From NCBI GenBank assembly GCA_937983015.1, contig CALKAK010000204.1, positions 1-8,506 on the forward strand: a stretch of DNA of 8,506 nt. The letters are read 5' to 3'. Below the pieces are notes generated by a model. That model saw only the letters and a program-made list of their open reading frames with translations. It did no database searches and was not told the origin of the DNA. The stretch is from an uncultured Bacillaceae bacterium. GTDB lineage: Bacteria > Bacillota > Bacilli > Bacillales > Caldibacillaceae. The position numbers and the translations under genes are program-made. Shown one piece after another: positions 1 through 6,110 of the stretch (the first letter of the stretch is position 1; the number at the start of each line of letters is the position of its first letter).

Positions 1-1
1 T

Positions 2-1732
2 CGAGCCTATCTTCGTTATTTAAACCATGAAACAGAACATGTGATTATCCAAGAGGATGATCTATCCAAAGAGTTGCGGAATTATTACAAAAACAAAATG
101 ATGAAGAAGGAAAAAATAGGCGTAGAAACAGACCTTGCAAACTTTGATCATGACCTGCCTGCAGAGCAATTTCCCAATATCTATGAAAGATTAAAACAAA
201 TCAAAATGAGTGATCCAGACCCGACCAATACCGAGCGGATTCAAGAGCTGATTCAGGATTATGTTGAAGAATTGTCACAAAAGTACATGCACTCGCAGCC
301 GGGTGTGGAGAACAGCTGGCGCCAGTTAATTGATCATGATTTATTACACGCATTGGAACGTGCTTACGAACATTTGCGAGAATCTTCTCCTGTATATATT
401 AATAAAAATCAGATATATGTACTGGGGTTACATTTACAAAATTATCGTAATTTTGAAGGGAATAAGGAAGATACATTACCAACAATTATTCATCCGAATA
501 TTCAATACCGACAAGTTTCCCGATACATCGCAAATATTTTAGATCAGACGATCGGTTTAAAACTTCCTGAAAGAGAAATTGAAATCATGCCTTTCTTTTT
601 AGCACCGGGACACTATATACAAATGATATCCACGCAATCCATTGCCGTTATACTTGTTACTCATGGTGATTCTACTGCTACTTCAATGGCGGATGTGGCG
701 AATACATTGTTAGGTCAAAATGTTATCCGGGCGATTGATATGCCTTTAGATGTATCGGTACAAGATACGTATGAACGGGTGAAAAATGAGATTAAACAAG
801 TTGGAAACGTGAATGGCGTTTTATTGTTGGTGGATATGGGATCATTAATAATGATGGGGGATAAGTTAAAACATGAAGTGGAGTTTCCGATTCGAACCCT
901 TTCCAGTGTGAATCTACCGATGGTGATTGAAGCAGGTAGATTATCGCTAAAGAGCGATGTGACATTAGACGAAATCTATGAAAAAACGAAAAATGCCATG
1001 TTTGCTTTTAGTAACTATGATACAGCGATCAAAACGAAAAAAAGAATGATCGCCACCGTTTGCTTTACCGGTGAGGGGGCCGCCCAGTTATTAGAGATAT
1101 GGCTTAAAGATCAATTATCGGAAATTGATCGTGATGTCGTTGTCCGTTCTGTGAGAATTGATCCGATCACGAAAGACACAAGTTTTTTGAATGATTTAAA
1201 AAATTATTATGATGTGATCGCGATCATCGGTACGGTTCCCGTATCGATCGAGGGAGTTCCTTACATTCCCGTTTGGGAACTATTAAAGACTGAAGGAATC
1301 AATCGTTTAGAAAAACTATTAGAGTTAACACGGCCTTCATCATCCATTGCCATTTACAACGAGATTGACAAAAGTGAAATCCCGCAGCTAATTAGTAAGG
1401 GTTTGAGTGAAATCGTTAAGTATGTGAATCCAAAAGTAATCGTAAATATTTTAAAAGAATATATCGAACCCATTTCTCATTACTTCAACTGGGATGTTAC
1501 AAAAGAGTTAGGGATGTGGATGCATATTGGCGGTCTAATTGAACGCATTGTGGCTGCCAAAATGAATCAAAATTTAGATACACTACTCGAGTCTATTCCA
1601 TTCCATTCGAATTTAAATGTAAAAAAAGATGAAAAGATCATTTGGGAACCATTAATTAAGAAAATTGAAAAGGAATTTAATGTTACGATACCCAATCAAA
1701 TTGTAGATGAGCTGATAAAACTTTCTCGATGA
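2..1732 (+). CDS. LevR-family sigma-54-dependent PTS-regulated transcriptional activator (5' partial)
   Basis: C-terminal part of an activator that would control the downstream PTS operon from an upstream site. The frame is open to the left edge (codon at 2), so the GTG at 41 is an internal codon; the N-terminal HTH and AAA+ ATPase that contacts sigma-54 lie outside the window. Visible order: PRD1 (about 220-590, histidines at 335-337, 347-349 and 431-433), an EIIA-Man-like domain with VTHGDS (His codon 662-664), an EIIB-like domain with VCFTGEG (Cys codon 1061-1063), and PRD2 (about 1310-1720) with WMHIGG (His codon 1523-1525). In B. subtilis LevR, HPr phosphorylates the EIIA-like histidine and stimulates activity, while the operon's own EIIB phosphorylates PRD2 and inhibits it. 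Both sites appear intact here. Related Listeria regulators (ManR, LacR) sit beside sigma-54-dependent PTS operons, matching this context. Family assignment is secure; the inducing sugar is inferred. Confidence 0.93.
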   Translation, partial: RAYLRYLNHETEHVIIQEDDLSKELRNYYKNKMMKKEKIGVETDLANFDHDLPAEQFPNIYERLKQIKMSDPDPTNTERIQELIQDYVEELSQKYMHSQPGVENSWRQLIDHDLLHALERAYEHLRESSPVYINKNQIYVLGLHLQNYRNFEGNKEDTLPTIIHPNIQYRQVSRYIANILDQTIGLKLPEREIEIMPFFLAPGHYIQMISTQSIAVILVTHGDSTATSMADVANTLLGQNVIRAIDMPLDVSVQDTYERVKNEIKQVGNVNGVLLLVDMGSLIMMGDKLKHEVEFPIRTLSSVNLPMVIEAGRLSLKSDVTLDEIYEKTKNAMFAFSNYDTAIKTKKRMIATVCFTGEGAAQLLEIWLKDQLSEIDRDVVVRSVRIDPITKDTSFLNDLKNYYDVIAIIGTVPVSIEGVPYIPVWELLKTEGINRLEKLLELTRPSSSIAIYNEIDKSEIPQLISKGLSEIVKYVNPKVIVNILKEYIEPISHYFNWDVTKELGMWMHIGGLIERIVAAKMNQNLDTLLESIPFHSNLNVKKDEKIIWEPLIKKIEKEFNVTIPNQIVDELIKLSR

Positions 1733-1737
1733 TGATT

Positions 1738-1780
1738 CATGTATAATCTGTCTACCAAAGTATTTGAACAAACATGTATA
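1738..1780 (+). repeat. Pair of CATGTATA direct repeats, candidate activator site
   Basis: CATGTATA occurs at 1738-1745 and again at 1773-1780, 35 bp apart. The pair lies between the activator stop codon and the sigma-54 promoter, about 140-175 bp upstream of the expected transcription start. Sigma-54 activators usually bind at such distances and reach the promoter by looping. The role is inferred from position only; an eight-base repeat in AT-rich DNA can arise by chance. Confidence 0.25.
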
Positions 1781-1816
1781 GTGTGCGTGATTAGTGGCTT
1801 GAGTGGCTATCTATAA

Positions 1817-1849
1817 ATGTGTGCAATATAAGATTGCACACATTTTTTT
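1817..1849 (+). terminator. Rho-independent terminator after the activator gene
   Basis: Perfect stem TGTGTGCAAT (1818-1827) with ATTGCACACA (1833-1842), extended by A1817-T1843, with a 5-nt loop and a run of seven T residues at 1843-1849. It lies 85 bp after the activator stop and 40 bp before the sigma-54 promoter, so it insulates the two transcription units. The same palindrome is centred about 85 bp upstream of the expected operon start, so it might also be a protein-binding site. Confidence 0.8.
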
Positions 1850-1879
1850 CTTCGCTAGGAAACCTAATAAAAATAATGA

Positions 1880-1894
1880 TTATAAACGTTGGCA
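1880..1894 (+). promoter_or_regulatory. cre-like CcpA site overlapping the -24 element
   Basis: TTATAAACGTTGGCA fits the Bacillus cre consensus WTGNAANCGNWNNCW at every specified position except one (A at 1882 instead of G). Its right half shares the GGCA of the sigma-54 -24 box. If CcpA binds here it would compete directly with sigma-54 RNA polymerase, giving glucose repression of the PTS operon. Catabolite repression of such operons is expected, but this site is a sequence match only. Confidence 0.45.
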
Positions 1895-1905
1895 CGATTC
1901 TTGCA
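1890..1905 (+). promoter_or_regulatory. Sigma-54 (-24/-12) promoter of the PTS operon
   Basis: TGGCACGATTCTTGCA matches the sigma-54 consensus TGGCACG-N4-TTGCW fully. The -24 GG is at 1891-1892 and the -12 GC at 1903-1904 with correct spacing, so transcription should start near 1915-1916. It follows a LevR-type activator and precedes the PTS genes, and rpoN itself is 2.5 kb downstream, all of which support function. The leader before the first TTG codon would be about 80 nt. Confidence 0.93.
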
Positions 1906-1996
1906 CCATAATAAGGGTGGAACAGGTAATCATAACAAAAATTTTAATAATCGGGTTGGAAGAAGTGCAAAATGAATTTAAGAAGGGAGGGTTTCG

Positions 1997-2218
1997 TTGA
2001 AAAAGTTCTATATCATTTATGTAAGTGTATTTGTCTTAATTTGGCTTGGTACAGGGATTCGTGCTTTAGTTTCTGAACATTCGGCGGGTTTAAACACATT
2101 TCTTTTTGGACTGGCCTTTTCCCTCTGTTTGTTATTAACTACTTGGTTTTCTTATTGGTTGTATAACCATTACAAACAAATCGATAAGAAAGCTAAAGAA
2201 ATGACCATCAAAAAATAA
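1997..2218 (+). CDS. Small two-helix membrane protein, first gene of the PTS operon
   Basis: 73 residues with two hydrophobic segments (about residues 4-22 and 36-57), a short loop between them, and a lysine-rich tail. No family is recognised. The start is TTG at 1997: GGGAGG at 1985-1990 lies six bases upstream, and a stop at 1979-1981 rules out an earlier start in this frame. It is the first gene after the sigma-54 promoter and ends 18 bp before the EIIB start, so it is co-transcribed with the permease. By the positive-inside rule the lysine-rich C-terminus (KQIDKKAKEM) is probably cytoplasmic, as is the MKK N-terminus. A role as an accessory or stability factor for the membrane-bound EIIC is possible but is inferred from operon position only. 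Confidence 0.8.
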   Translation: MKKFYIIYVSVFVLIWLGTGIRALVSEHSAGLNTFLFGLAFSLCLLLTTWFSYWLYNHYKQIDKKAKEMTIKK

Positions 2219-2236
2219 AAGGAGGAGTTTTATAAA

Positions 2237-2557
2237 ATGTCTGAAGAAAAAATTAAAGCAATCATCTTATGTAGTTGGGGAGCAACATCCAGTCAATTAG
2301 CCAAAAAGGTCCAGCAGGCTGCTGAGCAAAGAGGCATCCAAATTGAGGTGGATGCAGGGGGGACCGGAGAATTTAGTAAAAATGCCGGTCAGTATGATGT
2401 GGCATTACTTGAACCGCAAGTTCGCCATTTGAAAAAAGAAGTTTCGAAAGCCGCAGAAAAATATAATATCCCAGTTGATTTAGTCGACCAAAGAGCTTTT
2501 GCCTTAATGGATGGAAATGCGGTCTTAGATCAGATATTAAAAATGTTGGGGAAATAG
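2237..2557 (+). CDS. PTS system lactose/cellobiose-type EIIB component
   Basis: A 106-residue cytosolic phosphocarrier that takes phosphate from EIIA on a cysteine and passes it to the sugar as it crosses EIIC. The active cysteine is Cys12 in the strand-loop motif IILCSWGATSS, followed by the typical amphipathic helix (QLAKKVQQAAE), and the length is normal for the family. The motif LEPQV near residue 60 corresponds to the LGPQV usually seen. The phosphate loop reads CSWGATSS rather than the common CSAGMSTS, a mild departure. GGAGG at 2221-2225 precedes the ATG by eleven bases; the EIIC start lies 18 bp after the stop. Relatives carry names such as celA, licB or lpoB. EIIB is also the expected phosphate donor for the inhibitory PRD2 site of the upstream activator. 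Substrate is inferred to be a beta-glucoside. Confidence 0.93.
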   Translation: MSEEKIKAIILCSWGATSSQLAKKVQQAAEQRGIQIEVDAGGTGEFSKNAGQYDVALLEPQVRHLKKEVSKAAEKYNIPVDLVDQRAFALMDGNAVLDQILKMLGK

Positions 2558-2575
2558 GAAAAAGGAGGAGATAAA

Positions 2576-3865
2576 ATGTTTCAGTGGTTAGAAGACCATT
2601 TAATGGAACCCTTAGGCAAAATTGCACAAAACCGTTATTTGCAGTCGATTCGTGATGCATTTGTAGTTTTTGCTCTGCCTGTCATTCTTACCGGAGCCAT
2701 TTTCTTGATTATCGCGAATCCACCCACTTCTATAAATTGGGGAATTATTAATGCCTGGGCGAACGCGGTAGAACCGATCATGCCACAAATTTTGTTCCCG
2801 TTTCAATTAACCTTCGGGATCATGGCGTTAACCGTAAGTTTTGGTATCGGCTATAGCCTGGCTTCAAGATATGAAGATATGGATGAGGTCATGGCCGGTA
2901 TTTTATCAATGCTCGCTTTCTTCATGACTGCGTTTCCTGTTGTGGATATTACACAAGTACCTTTCGGTGAGATTTTGAACTATTTAGGTGGACAAGGTTT
3001 ATTTGTGGCGATTATCCTGGGTATACTAACGACTGAAGGTATGCGCTGGTTCCGGAAAAAAGGAATTGCCATTAAGTTGCCGGATAGTGTACCACCATAC
3101 GTGCTCAGGACGTTCAATTCCCTCTTGCCATTCATGCTTATTCTCCCGATCGTTTGGGCGCTGGCCTGGATTGTCTGGGCGAATTTTGGCGTCACCATAC
3201 CGCAACTCGTATTAGATCTATTTAGTCCGTTAGTATCTGTTTCCAATTCTTATTGGTCTGCATTAGGAATGATCATCTTAATGTTATTGCTCTGGTCGAT
3301 GGGGATTCATGGCATGAACGTCGTTTCCTCTGTTGCCTATCCTTTTTGGATGACGCAACTGGCCAATAACGTGGAGGCTATCAATGCCGGCGTTGAAGCA
3401 ACCGGTATTGTGACCGAGCCCTTCTTCCACATGTTTACACATATCGGTGGATCGGGTGCGACCCTCGGTCTTGTGCTCTTAATGTTAACATCCAAATCCG
3501 ATCAGCTTAAACAAGTGGGGAAAACGGCAATTGTCCCGGGTATATTTAATATTAATGAACCGGTCATTTTCGGCTTACCGATCGTCCTAAACCCGATCAT
3601 GATCATTCCATTTATATTAGGACCGGCGATTATTGTAACCATTAACTATATTTGTTTTACAACCGGTATCATACCACCGGTAATCGTTCAGCCACCGTTT
3701 ACCGTCCCGATATTCTTAGGTGGATTTATCGCAACTGGAGGTTCCGTATTAGCCGGCCTTTTACAAATCGTTAATGTGATCATAGCGACAATAATTTATT
3801 ACCCCTTCTTTAAGTATTATGAAAAGACGCTTCTCGAAAGAGAAAAGGCTGAAGTCACTCAATAA
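2576..3865 (+). CDS. PTS system lactose/cellobiose-type EIIC permease
   Basis: A 429-residue integral membrane transporter with about ten hydrophobic segments; it carries the sugar inward and presents it to EIIB for phosphorylation. Family marks include the N-terminal SIRDAFVVFALP segment, GIHGMN with His245, HIGGSGATLGL, and GIFNINEPVIFGLP with Glu328. The histidine and glutamate correspond to residues that contact the sugar O6 in the B. cereus diacetylchitobiose transporter ChbC, so the transport site looks intact. Length matches celB/licC proteins. GGAGGAG at 2564-2570 supports the ATG at 2576, and the gene follows EIIB by 18 bp. Cellobiose or short beta-glucans are the likeliest substrates, but chitobiose or lactose cannot be excluded from sequence alone. 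No hydrolase gene lies nearby to decide this. Confidence 0.94.
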   Translation: MFQWLEDHLMEPLGKIAQNRYLQSIRDAFVVFALPVILTGAIFLIIANPPTSINWGIINAWANAVEPIMPQILFPFQLTFGIMALTVSFGIGYSLASRYEDMDEVMAGILSMLAFFMTAFPVVDITQVPFGEILNYLGGQGLFVAIILGILTTEGMRWFRKKGIAIKLPDSVPPYVLRTFNSLLPFMLILPIVWALAWIVWANFGVTIPQLVLDLFSPLVSVSNSYWSALGMIILMLLLWSMGIHGMNVVSSVAYPFWMTQLANNVEAINAGVEATGIVTEPFFHMFTHIGGSGATLGLVLLMLTSKSDQLKQVGKTAIVPGIFNINEPVIFGLPIVLNPIMIIPFILGPAIIVTINYICFTTGIIPPVIVQPPFTVPIFLGGFIATGGSVLAGLLQIVNVIIATIIYYPFFKYYEKTLLEREKAEVTQ

Positions 3866-3877
3866 AGATTTTAGAAA

Positions 3878-3915
3878 TTGTTCATCAGTGGGTTATATTA
3901 CCCACTGATGAACAA
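3878..3915 (+). repeat. Long perfect hairpin between EIIC and EIIA
   Basis: TTGTTCATCAGTGGGT (3878-3893) is perfectly complementary to 3900-3915, giving a 16-bp stem with a 6-nt loop. It begins 12 bp after the EIIC stop codon and 105 bp before the EIIA start. The 3' side continues ATTCAAG without a U-tract, so it is not a canonical terminator. It could be a partial terminator, an RNase-processing or 3'-end-stabilising element that raises EIIB/EIIC mRNA over EIIA and rpoN, or a protein-binding palindrome. The structure is seen directly; its role is inferred. Confidence 0.7.
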
Positions 3916-4020
3916 ATTCAAGTTTTCACACATGAAAGCAATTTAATCAACGTTACTAAAAGCGGAATGTTTCAACTCAGAAGAAAAGTTGCTAATAAAA
4001 AGAGAGAAAGGTGAGATTTG

Positions 4021-4356
4021 ATGGATTTTGAACAATTAACCATGCAATTGATTTTACATGGCGGAAATGCCAGAGGACTCGCCTATGAGGCATTGGATGA
4101 AGCAGAAAAATATAATTTTGAAAAAGCAGATCAGCTCATAGAAGAAGCGCATGATGAATTTCTCAAGGGGCATAAATATCAAACACAATTGATTCGTGAG
4201 CAAAGCGATGATGCAACGCCCAACTTTATTACAATTCATGCTCAAGATCATGTGATGACCGCTCAAGCGGAATTGCAATTGGTGAAACGTTTAATTAATC
4301 AACTGAAAAAACAATCCGAGCTGGAAGAGAGAATTAAAAAGTTAGAAAACCGTTAA
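4021..4356 (+). CDS. PTS system lactose/cellobiose-type EIIA component
   Basis: A 111-residue cytosolic phosphocarrier that receives phosphate from HPr and hands it to EIIB; the family forms helical trimers. The signature TIHAQDHVMT contains the phosphorylated histidine (His73) and the metal-coordinating aspartate (Asp76). The N-terminal helix with LILHGGNARGLAYEAL and the central FEKADQLIEEAHDEF segment are typical. The C-terminus is a charged helix (ELEERIKKLENR). ATG at 4021 is preferred because AAAGGTGAG at 4007-4015 gives a five-base spacer; the TTG at 4018 would sit only two bases from that site. The 155-bp gap after EIIC is unusually long for this otherwise tight operon and contains the hairpin at 3878-3915. 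Related genes are called celC, licA or lpoA. Confidence 0.94.
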   Translation: MDFEQLTMQLILHGGNARGLAYEALDEAEKYNFEKADQLIEEAHDEFLKGHKYQTQLIREQSDDATPNFITIHAQDHVMTAQAELQLVKRLINQLKKQSELEERIKKLENR

Positions 4357-4372
4357 AGTGTATTATTATAAT
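4342..4372 (+). promoter_or_regulatory. Candidate vegetative promoter for rpoN
   Basis: A perfect -10 hexamer TATAAT at 4367-4372 lies in the gap between EIIA and rpoN, with a weak TTAGAA at 4342-4347 (19-bp spacing) as the best -35. A start near 4379 would give a leader of about 78 nt. A second -10-like TATAGT lies at 4416-4421. The hexamer sits in an AT-rich self-complementary run (4363-4374), so the match could be fortuitous. Confidence 0.35.
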
Positions 4373-4417
4373 AAATAAGGAATTGGGATATATTCTTGAA
4401 AATAATTTGTAGTACTA

Positions 4418-4429
4418 TAGTCGCGACTA
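4418..4429 (+). repeat. 12-bp perfect palindrome in the rpoN leader
   Basis: TAGTCGCGACTA is a perfect inverted repeat with a GC-rich core in AT-rich surroundings, 27 bp before the rpoN start codon. It overlaps the -10-like TATAGT at 4416-4421 and lies about 40 bp downstream of the start expected from the TATAAT at 4367. Its symmetry suggests a dimeric repressor site, but no protein can be named. Confidence 0.4.
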
Positions 4430-4456
4430 GTTTGAAAAACAGGTGAATGATAAGCC

Positions 4457-5800
4457 ATGGCTATTCAATTGCAATTCTCTCAACGAAAAACATTAAAGCA
4501 AAGACCGGTCATCACAAAACGATTAAGGCGATCGATCGCTCTCCTTCAATATACATCGGCCGATCTTCTGCATTTTGTTGAGAGCATCTCAACAGAAAAT
4601 CCATTTCTAGAAGTGGAGATCAACTATCATGCACCATTAAAGAAGCAAAAGAGCTCTAACGCTGAAAAGAATGGTTCTTCTTTCTTTGAAAATATTCCTT
4701 CTCATGAACAAGAGCTATCGTTATATGAATATTTACAGAACCAGGTTGTAATCTTATCAAAACATCTGAGTTCCGCTGAAAGAAAATTTTTGAATTTTTT
4801 AATCGAAAATCTTGATGATAGAGGATATTTGACCATAGATATTTCTGAAGCGGCTTTCATGCTGGATTTACCGGTTGAAACAGGTGAAAAAGCTTTGCGT
4901 ATTTTGCAAAGTTTAGAACCGGCGGGAATCGGTGCCCGCAATTTAGCTGAATGTTTGATTTTACAGTTGAGGCGGAAACGGGGCATAAACCCGAGATTTT
5001 TTATCATTCTTGAGGATTATTTTACGGAATTTGTCAACAAGAAGTGGAGTAAAATTGAAAATGAATTGAATATCCCACGTCATGAGATTCAGAACTTACT
5101 TGATATTATACAAAATTTTAATTTGCGACCGGGTGCAGCATTTACGAGTGAACCTGTTAATTTTTTAATTCCTGATATTATCATTACAAAAAAGCACAAC
5201 ACCTGGGACATCAAGTTAATGGATGATGTCTTATTTCGAGTGAAATTTAATCACCGTTATTATAATTCACTGAAAAATAGTCAAGATGTACAGTTGCAAA
5301 ATTATATGAGGGAAAAATATCAACAATATGTCTGGCTAAAAAATAGTATCGCGCATAGAAAAAAAACCATGCTCAACTTAATGGAGGTCCTTATTAATAA
5401 GCAAGAGAAGTTCTTTTTAAGTCAAAAACATCAACTACAACCCATGACGATGAAGGAATGTGCTAATCTCATCGGAGTACACGAATCTACCGTTTCCCGC
5501 ATCGTAAAAAACAAATTTGTCCATGCTCCGAGCGGTACGTTTCCATTAAAAGACTTATTTACGTCCAGTTTTACAGCTGTTGAAGATTCTGGATCTGTTA
5601 CTCAACTATCCAGTCGTTCCGTTCAACATGAAATCTTGAAGATCATCGAACGAGAAGACAAGACAAACCCCTATTCTGATCAAATGATAGCTAAATTGCT
5701 CCAAGAAAAAGGAATCAAAATATCGCGACGAACTGTGAGTAAGTACCGCAAACAATTACATATACCTTCATCGACTATGAGGAAACGGATTGTACAATAA
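4457..5800 (+). CDS. rpoN: RNA polymerase sigma-54 factor (RpoN/SigL)
   Basis: Alternative sigma factor that directs RNA polymerase to -24/-12 promoters and needs an ATP-driven activator such as the LevR-type protein at the left edge. The 447-residue length is close to B. subtilis SigL. Region I (about residues 1-50, QRPVITKRLRRSIALLQYTS) is the activator-interacting part, followed by a charged linker and the core-binding domain (about 80-270). The helix-turn-helix is MTMKECANLIGVHESTVSR (residues 330-348). The RpoN box SRRTVSKYR is at 423-431, close to the canonical ARRTVAKYRE. AGGTGA at 4441-4446 supports the ATG at 4457. The gene lies 100 bp after EIIA with no clear terminator between them, so PTS-operon transcripts may read into it in addition to any promoter of its own. 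It would also serve other sigma-54 regulons in the genome. Confidence 0.96.
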   Translation: MAIQLQFSQRKTLKQRPVITKRLRRSIALLQYTSADLLHFVESISTENPFLEVEINYHAPLKKQKSSNAEKNGSSFFENIPSHEQELSLYEYLQNQVVILSKHLSSAERKFLNFLIENLDDRGYLTIDISEAAFMLDLPVETGEKALRILQSLEPAGIGARNLAECLILQLRRKRGINPRFFIILEDYFTEFVNKKWSKIENELNIPRHEIQNLLDIIQNFNLRPGAAFTSEPVNFLIPDIIITKKHNTWDIKLMDDVLFRVKFNHRYYNSLKNSQDVQLQNYMREKYQQYVWLKNSIAHRKKTMLNLMEVLINKQEKFFLSQKHQLQPMTMKECANLIGVHESTVSRIVKNKFVHAPSGTFPLKDLFTSSFTAVEDSGSVTQLSSRSVQHEILKIIEREDKTNPYSDQMIAKLLQEKGIKISRRTVSKYRKQLHIPSSTMRKRIVQ

Positions 5801-5942
5801 AAATTAATAAACCTCCTCATCCTTTTTAATAATCATGTTCTGCGTAAAAATTAGTGGGTATATATTTTTGACAAACTTCTCCTGGTAAGCAATATTAGGC
5901 AATGATTTTAGAAATTTAGGCTAAAATAGTACATTTTCTCAT

Positions 5943-5986
5943 AAAACAGCGAAGGGCACTGTAGAAGTGCAACTAGACTGTTTTTT
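5943..5986 (+). terminator. Terminator-like two-tier hairpin downstream of rpoN
   Basis: AAAACAG (5943-5949) pairs with CTGTTTT (5978-5984), and within it GCACT (5956-5960) pairs with AGTGC (5966-5970) around a 5-nt loop. T residues run to 5986. It lies about 140 bp after the rpoN stop, and nothing better is seen closer. It abuts the inverted-repeat element at 6002-6110 and could instead belong to the end of a decayed insertion sequence. Confidence 0.4.
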
Positions 5987-6001
5987 GTGTTTTTACCTAA
6001 A

Positions 6002-6110
6002 GGGGCCATCCAAAAAGTCGTATTTTCGACTTTGGGATGGCCCATTTCATGTTTAGTGCCTTGAAAAATTTATTTTCTCTTTTAATTCATTTCACTTTTT
6101 GGACAACCCC
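6002..6110. mobile_element. Putative MITE or relic insertion-sequence end
   Basis: The segment is bounded by inverted repeats: GGGGCCATCCAAAAAGT at 6002-6018 and, read on the minus strand from 6110 to 6094, GGGGTTGTCCAAAAAGT, identical at 14 of 17 positions. A large hairpin occupies the left part: GGGCCATCC (6003-6011) with GGATGGCCC (6035-6043), and AAAGTCG (6014-6020) with CGACTTT (6027-6033). Ends of this form, with a hairpin after the transposase gene and a terminal repeat shortly beyond, are common in IS1182-like elements of Bacillaceae; that comparison is from memory. No transposase is present, and no target duplication is obvious at the flanks. Either a non-autonomous element or a remnant right end would fit. 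Confidence 0.4.

Noticed and set aside
330..542. 70-codon + strand frame inside the activator gene
   Set aside because: It is a shadow of the well-supported PRD1 coding sequence in another frame, with AT-driven composition and no initiation signal.
1803..2000. 65-codon open frame upstream of the PTS operon
   Set aside because: It runs through the terminator hairpin and the sigma-54 promoter, so most of it lies upstream of the expected transcript start, and it has no ribosome binding site.
2373..3246. Minus-strand frames opposite EIIB and EIIC
   Set aside because: They are antisense shadows of clearly recognised PTS genes, with low-complexity translations and no start signals.
4702..5007. 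101-codon minus-strand frame inside rpoN
   Set aside because: It is opposite the sigma-54 core-binding domain coding sequence and has no independent support.
5868..5896. TTGACA with a -10-like AATATT, 17-bp spacing, after rpoN
   Set aside because: The -35 hexamer is perfect but the -10 matches at only four of six positions, and no gene follows. The downstream sequence is the terminator-like hairpin and the inverted-repeat element.
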